This document shows, in pieces, positions 1-11,100 of a stretch of 64,000 nt of DNA. The DNA is from Burkholderiales bacterium RIFCSPHIGHO2_01_FULL_63_240 (GTDB lineage Bacteria; Pseudomonadota; Gammaproteobacteria; Burkholderiales; Burkholderiaceae_C), in NCBI GenBank assembly GCA_001770725.1, contig MERU01000011.1:100886-164885 (forward strand), read 5' to 3'. The position numbers and the translations under genes are program-made. Positions within the stretch are counted from its first letter, which is position 1; the number at the start of each line of letters is the position of its first letter. Under the pieces are notes generated by a model, which saw nothing but the letters and a program-made list of their open reading frames with translations, was not told where the DNA came from and ran no database searches.

Positions 1-1214
1 ACAACCCGGACAACAAGCTGCGCGCCTCGGTGCTGTCGGACCCCATCTTCGAGCGCAAGAACACCAAGGACAACACCCCCGCCGTGGTCTTCATGGAACT
101 GGTGCCTGGTGACACCGTGGACGTGACGGTCGCAGCCAAGGGCGGCGGCTCGGAGAACAAGTCCAAGGTGTACATGCTCAACCCCTCTGACAACATCGTC
201 GACTGGGTGCTGAAAACCGTGCCGACCATGGGCGCCGGCTGGTGCCCGCCCGGCATGCTGGGCATCGGCGTGGGCGGCACCGCCGAGAAGGCGGCCTTGC
301 TGGCCAAGGAGTCGCTGATGGACGACATCGACATGTACGAGCTGCTGGAACGCGGCCCGTCCAACAAGCTGGAAGAGCTGCGCATCGAGCTGTACGAGAA
401 GGTCAACGCCCTGGGCATCGGCGCCCAAGGCCTGGGCGGCCTGACCACGGTGCTGGACGTCAAGATCAAGACCTACCCGACGCACGCCGCTTCCAAGCCG
501 ATCGCCATGATCCCGAACTGCGCGGCCACCCGCCACGCCCACTTCGTGATGGACGGCAGCGGCCCCGTCTACCTCGATCCGCCCAGCCTGGACCTGTGGC
601 CCAACGTGCACTGGGCGCCGGACTACAACAAGTCCAAGCGCGTTGACCTCAACACCCTGACCAAGGAAGAAGTCGCCAGCTGGAAACCCGGCCAGACCCT
701 GCTGCTCAACGGCAAGATGCTGACCGGCCGCGACGCCGCGCACAAGCGCATCCAGGACATGCTGGCCAAGGGCGAGAAGCTGCCCGTGGACTTCACCAAC
801 CGCGTCATCTACTACGTCGGCCCGGTCGACCCGGTGCGCGACGAGGTGGTCGGCCCCGCCGGCCCCACCACCGCCACACGCATGGACAAGTTCACCGACA
901 TGATGCTGGAGAAGACCGGCCTCATCAGCATGGTGGGCAAGGCCGAGCGGGGCCCCGCCGCCATCGAGGCCATCAAGAAGCACAAGTCGGCCTACCTGAT
1001 GGCCGTGGGCGGCTCGGCCTACCTGGTCTCCAAGGCCATCAAGGCCGCCAAGGTGGTGGGCTTTGAAGACTTAGGGATGGAAGCCATCTACGAGTTCGAC
1101 GTGGTCGACATGCCGGTGACGGTGGCGGTGGACGCGGGTGGCACCAGCGCCCACGTCGAAGGGCCCAAGACCTGGCAGGCCAAGATCGGCAAGATCCCGG
1201 TCAGCGTGGCCTGA
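1..1214 (+). CDS. Class I fumarate hydratase, 3' part (5' end outside window)
   Basis: Interconverts fumarate and malate in the TCA cycle using an oxygen-sensitive [4Fe-4S] cluster. The frame is open to the left edge (first full codon at base 3, reading NPDNKLRASVLSDP), so the GTG at 30 is internal. About 404 codons are present against a usual length near 500-510. Two cluster-ligand regions are visible, GWCPPGMLGIGVGG and IPNCAATRHAHF; the first ligand cysteine would lie upstream of the window. The C-terminal part (YYVGPVDP, GPAGPTTATRMDK, AVGGSAYLVSKAI) matches the fused beta domain of single-chain enzymes. A hairpin terminator follows 20 bases after the stop, so this is the end of its transcript. 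The family also contains tartrate dehydratases, but fumarase is much the more likely. Confidence 0.93.
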   Translation, partial: NPDNKLRASVLSDPIFERKNTKDNTPAVVFMELVPGDTVDVTVAAKGGGSENKSKVYMLNPSDNIVDWVLKTVPTMGAGWCPPGMLGIGVGGTAEKAALLAKESLMDDIDMYELLERGPSNKLEELRIELYEKVNALGIGAQGLGGLTTVLDVKIKTYPTHAASKPIAMIPNCAATRHAHFVMDGSGPVYLDPPSLDLWPNVHWAPDYNKSKRVDLNTLTKEEVASWKPGQTLLLNGKMLTGRDAAHKRIQDMLAKGEKLPVDFTNRVIYYVGPVDPVRDEVVGPAGPTTATRMDKFTDMMLEKTGLISMVGKAERGPAAIEAIKKHKSAYLMAVGGSAYLVSKAIKAAKVVGFEDLGMEAIYEFDVVDMPVTVAVDAGGTSAHVEGPKTWQAKIGKIPVSVA

Positions 1215-1233
1215 TCGGCCCCAACCCAGAAAT

Positions 1234-1265
1234 GGCCCCGGCGCTTCGGCCTCGGGGCTTTTTCT
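1234..1265 (+). terminator. Rho-independent terminator of the fumarase gene
   Basis: GCCCCG and CGGGGC pair around a short TTCGG-containing loop and are followed by TTTTTC. It lies 20 bases past the fumarase stop codon on the same strand. Confidence 0.75.
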
Positions 1266-1308
1266 TGGCCGAAACACCCCAGCAATGTTCGCGAAGTAGC
1301 CTGCTCGC

Positions 1309-2370
1309 ATGAAGAACCCGCACTTCAACCCGGCCAAGAAGCACCACCGCCCCGACGGCTTCCAGAACAACCACCAGTCGTTCCACGGCAAGCGCTGGCA
1401 CGAGATCCTGCGCTGGCGCTGGGAGGCCTGGCGTGCGGGTCACCCCAAGCCGCTGCAGGAGCCGATCCCGGTGGTGAAACCCGACCTGGCTTTCATCCAC
1501 GCCAACGCGAAGGCGGGCCTGGCCATGCAACCCGCGGCGACCTGGATCGGGCACATCACCGTGCTGCTGCAGGTGGGCGGGCTCAACATCCTGACCGACC
1601 CGGTGTTCTCGCAGCGCTGCTTTCCGGTTCAGGGGGCGGGGCCCAAACGACACACGCCCCCCGGCTTGGCGCTGGCAGAGCTGCCACACATCGATGTGGT
1701 GCTGCTGTCGCACAACCACTATGACCACCTCGACGAGGGCTCGATGCTGGCCTTGAAGCAGCAGGCCGGCGGCGCCCCGTTGGTGATCTGCCCGCTGGGC
1801 CACAAGCAATGGTTTGCCAGGCGCGGCATGCATCGCGTGGAGGAACTCGACTGGTGGGACACCCATGTGCTCCAAGCCACTGAGCGCAACGCCCGCATCC
1901 CGGTGACCTTGGTGCCTGCGCAGCATTGGTCTGCACGCACAGCCACCGATGCACTGCGCAGCCTGTGGGGCGGCTTCGTGGTGCGCTCACCCGACTGCCA
2001 TGTCTTCTTCGCGGGCGACACCGGTTATTCGAAGGACTTTGTCGACATCAGGCAGCACTTCGCGCGCGAGCACACGCCGGAGAACGGCGGCGGGTTCGAC
2101 CTGGCCCTGCTGCCCATCGGCGCCTACGAGCCACGCTGGTTCATGAAAGACCAGCACGTGAACCCCGAGGAGTCGGTGCAGATCTTCCATGACATCGGCT
2201 GCAAGCGCGCGATGGCCGTGCATTGGGGCACGTTTCAGCTGACGGATGAGGCGTTGGATGAGCCGCCCAGGGCTCTGGCCAGGGCGCGTCGGCAGGCAGG
2301 CCTCTCGGAAGATCGGTTTCAGGCGCTCGCTGTGGGCGAGAGCATGCGGATTCCGCCCCGACAAGGCTGA
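1309..2370 (+). CDS. MBL-fold metal-dependent hydrolase (NAPE-PLD/RomA-like)
   Basis: 353-residue protein of the metallo-beta-lactamase fold, in the branch that includes NAPE-hydrolysing phospholipase D and RomA-type outer-membrane-associated proteins. The metal-binding HxHxDH motif is at residues 135-140 (SHNHYDHLD). A further ligand Asp lies in FFAGDTGYSKDF near residue 234, and HWGTF near residue 305 supplies a late His. The basic N-terminus (NPAKKHHRPDGFQNN) is typical of this branch. No signal peptide is evident. It stands alone between two terminators and converges on clpB. The substrate cannot be told from sequence; family members cleave phosphodiester or ester bonds. Confidence 0.85.
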   Translation: MKNPHFNPAKKHHRPDGFQNNHQSFHGKRWHEILRWRWEAWRAGHPKPLQEPIPVVKPDLAFIHANAKAGLAMQPAATWIGHITVLLQVGGLNILTDPVFSQRCFPVQGAGPKRHTPPGLALAELPHIDVVLLSHNHYDHLDEGSMLALKQQAGGAPLVICPLGHKQWFARRGMHRVEELDWWDTHVLQATERNARIPVTLVPAQHWSARTATDALRSLWGGFVVRSPDCHVFFAGDTGYSKDFVDIRQHFAREHTPENGGGFDLALLPIGAYEPRWFMKDQHVNPEESVQIFHDIGCKRAMAVHWGTFQLTDEALDEPPRALARARRQAGLSEDRFQALAVGESMRIPPRQG

Positions 2371-2383
2371 GCGGCCAGGCATG

Positions 2384-2408
2384 AGAAAAAGCCGCCCGAA
2401 GGCGGCTT
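2384..2408 (-). terminator. Terminator of clpB
   Basis: AAGCCGCC and GGCGGCTT pair around CGAA, and on the minus strand the stem is followed by TTTTTCTC. It starts about 22 bases beyond the clpB stop. On the plus strand the tail is not U-rich, so it serves mainly clpB. Confidence 0.75.
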
Positions 2409-2430
2409 GCCGAGACGCCTCGAGGCGCCC

Positions 2431-5025
<2,595 letters not shown>

Positions 5026-5073
5026 GGGCTCTCCTGATGTGCTGGGGCCGCGTCCGGCGGCCGATTGCTGCCC

Positions 5074-5101
5074 AGATGGAGGGGAGCCTGCCGTTTTCAA
5101 G
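5074..5101 (-). promoter_or_regulatory. Sigma-32 (heat-shock) type promoter of clpB
   Basis: On the minus strand CTTGAAA (5095-5101) is followed after 13 bases by CTCCATCT (5074-5081). The sigma-32 consensus is CTTGAAA, 13-17 bases, CCCCATNT, so there is one mismatch in total. The site ends 48 bases before the clpB start codon. Found by eye; no transcription start is known. Confidence 0.65.
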
Positions 5102-5148
5102 GGGCCGATTCAGCTTGCACCGGTGACTTCGGCCCGGTTTGCGCCAGA

Positions 5149-6339
5149 TCAGACCATCAGCCTTTCGCTGCTGACCCGGTTGCGGCCACCTTGCTTGGCC
5201 TCGTACAGCCGGGCGTCGGCTCGGGACAGGGCGTCCTCGAGCGGACGGGTGCGGTGGTGGAAGGCCACGCCCACGCTGATCGTCACGCCAATGGTCACGC
5301 TGCTCGGGCCTGCACCGGCCTGACAGGGGTGGGCCTCGACCACCTGCCTCAGGCGCTCGGCCACCACCTGGGCGTCCTCGGCCGCCCGCAAGGGCAGCAT
5401 CACCGTGAACTCCTCGCCCCCATAGCGGGCCAACAGGGCGTCGTCGCGCAGGTGGTCGGACAGCACCTGCGTGACGTGGCGCAGCACCTCGTCGCCGACC
5501 AGGTGGCCGTGGCGGTCGTTGATGGACTTGAAGTGGTCGATGTCGATCATCAGCAGGGCCACGCCCAGGCTGTTGGCAGGCTGGCGGGCCAGCAACTGCT
5601 GCCCATGCTCGCGCAGCCCACGCCTAGACAGGATGCCCGTGAGGTCGTCGGACAGTGAACGCTGGTGCAACTGCTGGTAAAGCCGGTTGTTGATGATGGC
5701 GAAGACGATCGCCGCCACCGACAGCGGCAGCAGGGCGATGCCCATGGCAGAGGGGCCCATCAGCCAGTCTGGTGCCAGCAGGAGGTGGGGGGGATATGGC
5801 CCGGCGTGGCCCCACGAGTACACGAGGATGATCAGCCAGTCCAGCGAGAACAGCAAGGCCGTGAACAGCAAGGCCCACTCCCCACTCAGGCGAGGCTCTT
5901 GCGACCGCAGCAGCACCCGCCCCTGGTCCAGCAAGGTGCCCACCGCGATGCCGGCCAGCACCACGGCCACCAGCAGCTGATACAGCTGCGGGCTCAGCAC
6001 CCCGCCGCCGAACCACAGCAGGCAGCCGGATCCGACGGAGACGAGCAGGCCCACCGCCAAGGGCGTGCGCTCGCCATTGAGTTCGCGAAAGCCCCAGGCC
6101 AGCAAGGTGACCCCGGTGGCACAGACGCCCACACCGTGGCGCCAGACCTCGCGCATGTGCTCCGGCGGCGTGATCCCCACCACCAGGAAGGCCGACAGGC
6201 AGACAAACGCCACCCGGTACAGCAGCAAGGCGCGCCGGATGCGGGGGTGCTCGGTGCGCACCAGCATGATCAGCCCCAGGCCGATCAAGGAACCTGCCCC
6301 CGCCAGGGCGTAACAGGTGTAGACGTCGATGACGGACAT
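5149..6339 (-). CDS. Membrane-bound diguanylate cyclase (GGDEF domain)
   Basis: 396 residues. The N-terminal 200 or so residues are hydrophobic and make several membrane segments (for example GAGSLIGLGLIMLV, LLVAVVLAGIAVGTLL, MGIALLPLSVAAIVFAII). A GGDEF domain follows, with the active-site signature RYGGEEF near residue 307 and the preceding IDIDHFKSINDRHGHLVGD. It should make cyclic di-GMP from two GTP at the inner membrane. The position of the RxxD inhibitory site reads RDDA, so the final Asp is missing and product inhibition through this site may be weak. It lies upstream of clpB on the same strand, 123 bases away, with no obvious functional link. Confidence 0.9.
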   Translation of the reverse strand: MSVIDVYTCYALAGAGSLIGLGLIMLVRTEHPRIRRALLLYRVAFVCLSAFLVVGITPPEHMREVWRHGVGVCATGVTLLAWGFRELNGERTPLAVGLLVSVGSGCLLWFGGGVLSPQLYQLLVAVVLAGIAVGTLLDQGRVLLRSQEPRLSGEWALLFTALLFSLDWLIILVYSWGHAGPYPPHLLLAPDWLMGPSAMGIALLPLSVAAIVFAIINNRLYQQLHQRSLSDDLTGILSRRGLREHGQQLLARQPANSLGVALLMIDIDHFKSINDRHGHLVGDEVLRHVTQVLSDHLRDDALLARYGGEEFTVMLPLRAAEDAQVVAERLRQVVEAHPCQAGAGPSSVTIGVTISVGVAFHHRTRPLEDALSRADARLYEAKQGGRNRVSSERLMV

Positions 6340-6409
6340 GCGGATGGCGTGCCGCCCGTGAATCGGACGGCTTCAAGCCATCATCCCATTTCCGGGCGCA
6401 AAGGGGAAC

Positions 6410-6802
6410 TCAGAGCAGCCATCCCCGCATGAGCCGGGCGCCCAATGCTGCACACACCAGGGCACCCATCACGTGGGCCAGGGTGTGGAACAAGGCGCCA
6501 CCGAGGTCCCCCTTTTCCAGCAGGGTCAGGGACTCGGCTGAAAACGCCGAGAAGGTGGTGAAACCGCCCAGCACGCCGGTGACCAGCAGCAGGCGCAGGC
6601 CTTCGTCGGGGTGGCGCCCCAGCCAGGCCAGCGCCAGCCCGATGCCCAGGCCACCCACGAGGTTGACCACCAGGGTGCCCAGCGGAAAGCCGCCCCACAG
6701 CGGGTTGAACCAGACACCCGCCTGCCAGCGCAAGAGCGCGCCGGCTGCAGCCCCCAGCGCCACCGCCACCGCAGGGGGCCAGGTCGAAATCCAGCTGCTC
6801 AT
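6410..6802 (-). CDS. crcB: Fluoride ion channel CrcB/Fluc
   Basis: 130-residue protein with four hydrophobic segments. It forms dimeric channels that export fluoride. Family signatures are visible: GALLRW near the N-terminus, NLVGGLGIG in the second helix and GGFTTFSAFSAES in the third. The ATG at 6802 overlaps the moaE stop by four bases (ATGA), so it is translated as the last gene of the moeA-moaD-moaE-crcB unit; upstream in-frame codons would intrude into moaE. No fluoride riboswitch can stand directly before it because moaE occupies that space. Confidence 0.93.
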   Translation of the reverse strand: MSSWISTWPPAVAVALGAAAGALLRWQAGVWFNPLWGGFPLGTLVVNLVGGLGIGLALAWLGRHPDEGLRLLLVTGVLGGFTTFSAFSAESLTLLEKGDLGGALFHTLAHVMGALVCAALGARLMRGWLL

Positions 6803-7326
6803 GCCCTGCCCTCCGCGTCTTGCCAACGGCGCGCAGCGGCTTCGTCGCTCTCGCGGGCGTCCACCCAGCGGGCGTCGTCTCCGGCGATCTCCTTTTTCCA
6901 GAAAGGCGCGCGCGTCTTGAGCCAGTCCATGAGGAAGGCGGCGCAGTCGAAGGCTTGCTGGCGGTGGGCCGATGTGACGGCCACCAGCACGATCTGCTCG
7001 CCCACGGCCAGGGGGCCGACGCGGTGGATGACACGCACACCGCGCACATCAAAGCGCCGGCAGGCCTGGACGACGAGTTCAGCGATGCTTCGCTCGGTCA
7101 TGCCAGGGTAGTGCTCCAACTCCATCAGGGCAGGTTGACCTGCTCGGGCGGCCTCCTGCCACTCTCGCACCGTGCCCACGAAGCTGACCACCGCCCCCAC
7201 GCCCGGGTCGCCGGCGCGCAGGGTGGCCACTTCGGCGCCCAGGTCGAAGTCTTCAGGGGACACCCGCACGCAGGCCAGGGCCTGCTCCAGCGTGACAGAC
7301 GATGGCGCGAGGGGGGCTGGGACCAT
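6799..7326 (-). CDS. moaE: Molybdopterin synthase catalytic subunit MoaE
   Basis: 175 residues. With MoaD it converts precursor Z (cyclic pyranopterin monophosphate) to molybdopterin by inserting two sulfurs. Family motifs are GAVVSFVGTVRE, LEHYPGMTERSI, RVIHRVGPLAVGE and the catalytic-lysine region PFWKKE. The N-terminus has about 20 extra residues before the conserved VSPEDFDLGAEV. It lies two bases after moaD and overlaps crcB by four bases, so the genes are translationally linked. Confidence 0.95.
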   Translation of the reverse strand: MVPAPLAPSSVTLEQALACVRVSPEDFDLGAEVATLRAGDPGVGAVVSFVGTVREWQEAARAGQPALMELEHYPGMTERSIAELVVQACRRFDVRGVRVIHRVGPLAVGEQIVLVAVTSAHRQQAFDCAAFLMDWLKTRAPFWKKEIAGDDARWVDARESDEAAARRWQDAEGRA

Positions 7327-7328
7327 CG

Positions 7329-7586
7329 TCAGCCTCCGGTCACGGGCGGGAAGAAGGCCACTTCGTCGCCATCGGACAAGGGCTCGTCGGCTTCGCAGAG
7401 GGCCTGGTTGCAGGCCATGCGCAGGCCGCGGTCGAGGTCCAGCACGCGAGCGTGCTCGTGCGAGCTAGCCTGCAACCAGGCCAGCAACGCCCCCACGTTG
7501 GGCTGGGTCAGCGCGCTCAACTCGACCGTTTCCTGCGCGCCCAGGCGCTCGCGCACGGATGCGAAATAACGCACGGTGATGCTCAT
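7329..7586 (-). CDS. moaD: Molybdopterin synthase sulfur-carrier subunit MoaD
   Basis: 85-residue ubiquitin-fold protein ending in the diagnostic PPVTGG, whose terminal Gly-Gly becomes a thiocarboxylate sulfur donor for MoaE. The ATG at 7586 (MSITVRYFASVRERLG) is chosen because it matches the family N-terminus and overlaps the moeA stop by four bases (ATGA). A longer frame upstream is a shadow within moeA. Confidence 0.94.
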   Translation of the reverse strand: MSITVRYFASVRERLGAQETVELSALTQPNVGALLAWLQASSHEHARVLDLDRGLRMACNQALCEADEPLSDGDEVAFFPPVTGG

Positions 7587-8872
7587 GGCTGACGCGCTCC
7601 CCATGCTGGGTGCAGCAACTCGGACCATGGCAGCCAGCGCAGGCGGTCGCCCGGCTGCACGGCGGTCTGGGGCGGCAGGTCGATCAGGCCGTCGGACCAG
7701 GCGGCCGAGCTCAGCACGCCCGAGCCCTGGTGCGGATGCAACTCGAGCTCGCCTGCTTCGTTGAGGCGGGCACGCAGGAACTCGCGACGCTTGTCGGGTT
7801 TCGGCCAGTGGAAGGCCGCTGGCAGCGTGGTGGCGCGCGGCAGCTGCCAGCCCTCGCCAGCCAGCCAACCAATCGCCGGGCGAGCCAGCAGCAAGAAGGT
7901 GACGAGGCTGGCCACAGGGTTGCCGGGCAAGCCCATGTAGAGCGCACGGCCGCCGTCAGCGCGCCGCAGCCAGCCGAACACGAAGGGCTTGCCAGGCTTG
8001 ATGGCCAGGGCCCAGAAGTCAAGCCCGCCTTCGGCCAGCACGGCCTGGCGCAGGTGGTCTTCTTCGCCAACGGACACGCCCCCGCTGGTGACGACGAGGT
8101 CGCAGGACTGCGCCGCATCGCGCAGGGCCGCCCGCGTGGTGTCGAGGTGGTCGGGCACCGTGCCCAGGTCCAGCGGCTCGGCGCCACAGGCGCGGGCCAG
8201 GCCCAGCAGGGTGTGGCGGTTGCTGTTGTAGATGCCACCTGGCGGCAGCGGCTGACCAGGCATGACGAGCTCGTCGCCCGTGGTCAGCACGCCGACGCGT
8301 GGCAAGGCGAACACGGGCAACTCGGCCCGGCCGACGGACGCGGCCACTCCAAGTGAGGCGGCACTCAGACGGCGGCCCGCGCTGAGCACCAGTTGCCCGC
8401 TGGCGATGTCTTCACCGCGGCGGCGGATGTTCTGGCCCGCCTGCACCGGCTGGGTGAAGGTGACGAGGTCGCTGCCCGCCTCGCCCTGCGCCGCGCGCTG
8501 GGTGTGCTCCTGCATCACCACGGCATCGGCACCTGCAGGGATGGGCGCACCGGTGAAGATGCGCGCGCAGGCCCCTTCCGGCAGCGTGGCCCCCACCTGC
8601 CCGGCGGCGATGCGCTGGGCCTGCGGCAGGGCCGCGCCCACACCACCGGCCCGCTGCCAGTCGCTCAGGCGCAGGGCGTAGCCGTCCATGGCGCTGTTGT
8701 CATGCGGCGGCACGTCCACGGTCGAGACCACGTCTTCGGCGAGCACGCGCATCAGGGCCTGGTCGGTGGGCAAGGTCTGGCGGCAGACAGCCGGCGGCCA
8801 GGCGCTCAAGGCATCGGCCAGGCGCGACCACGCCTCGTCCAGTGACATCAGGGGTTGGGGGCCTTGGGCCAC
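7583..8872 (-). CDS. moeA: Molybdopterin molybdenumtransferase MoeA
   Basis: 429 residues. It inserts molybdenum into adenylylated molybdopterin. Visible motifs are the N-terminal DVPPHDNSAMDGYALR, the GDELV and IYNSNRHTLL segments, the MoCF-like VVTSGGVSVGEEDH and PGKPFVFG, and the domain IV region near the C-terminus. The GTG at 8872 is taken as start because AGAGGA lies seven bases before it; an ATG eight codons in (8848) has no clear ribosome site. It is the first gene of the moeA-moaD-moaE-crcB operon. moaA, moaC and moaB are not in the window. Confidence 0.94.
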   Translation of the reverse strand: MAQGPQPLMSLDEAWSRLADALSAWPPAVCRQTLPTDQALMRVLAEDVVSTVDVPPHDNSAMDGYALRLSDWQRAGGVGAALPQAQRIAAGQVGATLPEGACARIFTGAPIPAGADAVVMQEHTQRAAQGEAGSDLVTFTQPVQAGQNIRRRGEDIASGQLVLSAGRRLSAASLGVAASVGRAELPVFALPRVGVLTTGDELVMPGQPLPPGGIYNSNRHTLLGLARACGAEPLDLGTVPDHLDTTRAALRDAAQSCDLVVTSGGVSVGEEDHLRQAVLAEGGLDFWALAIKPGKPFVFGWLRRADGGRALYMGLPGNPVASLVTFLLLARPAIGWLAGEGWQLPRATTLPAAFHWPKPDKRREFLRARLNEAGELELHPHQGSGVLSSAAWSDGLIDLPPQTAVQPGDRLRWLPWSELLHPAWGARQP

Positions 8873-9137
8873 GTTCTTGTCCTCTTTCAGGTTTCAGCAG
8901 GGTGGGAAATCGGTGGCAGGCGCCAACAGACCTTGGTGCCGACCACCCTCGATTGCACCATCACTTGGGCACCCATGCGGCCAACCTTGCTGATGGCTGC
9001 GGCGCTCAGCCGCCCGTCTGGGCCATGAACGGCAAGATCTTCTCACGTCGATCGTTGGATTTTCCTGCCACGGGAAAGGGCGAGGATGTCGCACGGGCAA
9101 GGCAGCATCGTGCGGCCTCGCGCGAGACAATGGCGCC

Positions 9138-9713
9138 ATGCCTCGCGTGCCATTGTCTGCGCCGTCATCTCCTGTCGGGCCTCGTCCGCCCGAGCCCGTG
9201 TCGCCGCGCATCGACGACCCGATGGCCCTGCTGCGCGCCTGCCACGAAAAAGTGGTGCGCTTCACCACGCTGGCCCAGCGGCTGCAGGCGCATGTGCGTC
9301 AGCAGGGTGTGGATGAACAGGCGCGCGAAGCCGCGCAAGCCGTGCTGCGGTACTTCACGCTGGCCGCACCGCTGCACCACGCCGACGAGGACGATGACCT
9401 GTTCGTGGCCCTGCGAGCCCTGGGCCACCTCACGCTGACCGCGCGCATCGACGCGCTGCAGGCCGAACACGACACGCTGGGACAACAGTGGGCCGAGGTG
9501 CGCCCCTGGCTGGAGGCCATCGCGGCGGGCCAGCTGCCCTCGGCCCCCGAGCCCGATGTGGACGGATTCGCCACGCGCTACCGCGATCATGCCCACGCGG
9601 AAGAATCCGATGTCTACCCGCATGCCGCCGAGCTGAGCCCGGCAGCGCTGCAAGCCCTGGCAGATGCCATGGTGGCCAGGCGCCAGCATCGAGCGGCGGA
9701 CCGCCCCGGCTGA
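9138..9713 (+). CDS. Hemerythrin-domain protein
   Basis: 191-residue, mostly helical protein with the HHE cation-binding pattern: LHHADEDDDLF, LQAEHDTLG and YRDHAHAEESDVYP give the spaced His and Glu ligands of a non-haem di-iron centre. About 30 Pro/Ser-rich residues precede the domain. Such proteins are linked to oxygen, nitric oxide or iron sensing or storage; nothing here fixes which. It converges on the flavoprotein gene, whose stop codon starts immediately after its own. Confidence 0.85.
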   Translation: MPRVPLSAPSSPVGPRPPEPVSPRIDDPMALLRACHEKVVRFTTLAQRLQAHVRQQGVDEQAREAAQAVLRYFTLAAPLHHADEDDDLFVALRALGHLTLTARIDALQAEHDTLGQQWAEVRPWLEAIAAGQLPSAPEPDVDGFATRYRDHAHAEESDVYPHAAELSPAALQALADAMVARRQHRAADRPG

Positions 9714-10940
9714 TCAGGGACCTGCCAAAGCCGCCACAGGAGCACCCGATCCGGCCTCTTCGCTCATCAGCCGCTCCAGCAACTCTCGCACGCTGCGGAT
9801 CTGGTCGCCGAATGGCAAGGCTCCCGCCCCCCGGAAGAACAGCCCTTTCTTCACGTCCCCACGCAAGGCCGCGGCCAGTTGGTTGTCGATGCAGAACTGC
9901 CCCCAGGTGGCCATGCCATCGCGCAAGCCGCACTGGGCCAGGCAGTCGAATGCCTTGGTGCAGCGAGACTTGACATGGGCCACCGCCTGCAGCTTGTGCT
10001 CGATCTTCAGGTAGGCGTTGAGCCAGGGGGTGCGCACGGCACGCGCCGGCAGCCCCGCCACGCTGACGAATTCGGCCAGGTCCTCTTCGCGCGCCTGGGC
10101 CAGCACGCGCTTGAACTCGGGGTGGGCATCGCCTTCTTCGGTCACAGCGAAGGGCGTGCCCAGTTGCACCCCGGCGGCGCCGAGTTCCTGCACACGGCGG
10201 ATGTCGGCCAGGCTGCGGATGCCACCGGCAGCGATGATGGGGATGTCCTTTTCGATGCCCGCAGACCGGAAGAAGGCCAGGCATTCGGGGATGACGCGCT
10301 CGAAATCGAAACGCGCGTCGTTGAGGTCCTCCACCTTCGCCGCGCCCAGGTGGCCACCGGCCAGGCGTGGGTGCTCGATGACGATCGCATCGGGCAGGCG
10401 CTGCTTGCGCTCCCACTTGCGCACGATGAGCTGCACGCCGCGCGCATCCGACAGGATCGGGATGAGCAAGGTCTTGGGGTGCTCCTTGGCCAGGTCGGGC
10501 AGGTCCAGTGGCAGGCCCGCGCCCACCACGATGGCGTCGATGCCAGATGCCAACGCCTGCCTGACAGAGGCCGCGTACTCGCTCACCGCCCGCATGATGT
10601 TGAGTGCCAGCAGGCCCTGGCCGCCACTCAGCTCTCGGGCGGCGCGGATGTCGCGGTCGATGGCTTCCAGGTTGGCGGCGTTGATGGCCTGCTTGGCGCG
10701 GTCGTCCTGCGGCAGGCCGGTGGTGCGCGCCATCAGGTCGGGGTGCTGGCGACGCAGGTCCACCGACGACAGGGTGCCCACGCCACCCCACTTCGCCACG
10801 GTGCCAGCGAGCCGGTGCCCGGAGACCCCCACGCCCATGCCTCCCTGGAAAATGGGCAGCAGGGTGCGCCCGCCGAGCTTCAGGGGTTTGAGCGGGCTGC
10901 GGGCGAGCAGGTCGGCAAGTTCGTCAGGGATGGCGTTCAT
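9714..10940 (-). CDS. Nitronate monooxygenase-family FMN oxidoreductase
   Basis: 408-residue TIM-barrel flavoprotein. IFQGGMGVGVSGHRLAG at the N-terminus, VVGAGLPLDLPDL, IPIIAAGGIRSLADI and GAAGVQLGTPFAVTEE are the FMN-phosphate and barrel motifs of the 2-nitropropane dioxygenase/nitronate monooxygenase family. The start at 10940 (MNAIPDELADLL) is chosen because the preceding 26 codons are not family-like. Members oxidise alkyl nitronates, but several homologues have other substrates, such as enoyl reduction, so the reaction is a family-level inference. It is monocistronic. Confidence 0.82.
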   Translation of the reverse strand: MNAIPDELADLLARSPLKPLKLGGRTLLPIFQGGMGVGVSGHRLAGTVAKWGGVGTLSSVDLRRQHPDLMARTTGLPQDDRAKQAINAANLEAIDRDIRAARELSGGQGLLALNIMRAVSEYAASVRQALASGIDAIVVGAGLPLDLPDLAKEHPKTLLIPILSDARGVQLIVRKWERKQRLPDAIVIEHPRLAGGHLGAAKVEDLNDARFDFERVIPECLAFFRSAGIEKDIPIIAAGGIRSLADIRRVQELGAAGVQLGTPFAVTEEGDAHPEFKRVLAQAREEDLAEFVSVAGLPARAVRTPWLNAYLKIEHKLQAVAHVKSRCTKAFDCLAQCGLRDGMATWGQFCIDNQLAAALRGDVKKGLFFRGAGALPFGDQIRSVRELLERLMSEEAGSGAPVAALAGP

Positions 10941-11100
10941 GTCGCAGAATTCCAGTCGTTCATCGGGTTGCGCGCAGCGTAAGCGCGCGGTCCTCGGCAG
11001 GGATTTGCCCTGCATCAAACGACAAGCAGACTCCGCCCGCCCATCCGCTGCAAAACAGCCAACGCATCAGGATCACGACAGCCCTCGCAAGGAGCCCGCC

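Noticed and set aside
8887..9036. About 50 codons on the minus strand before moeA resembling the C-terminal end of a histidine kinase (SRVVGTKVCWRLPP).
   Set aside because: Very short, no upstream part in any frame, and the resemblance is weak; could be chance or an old remnant.
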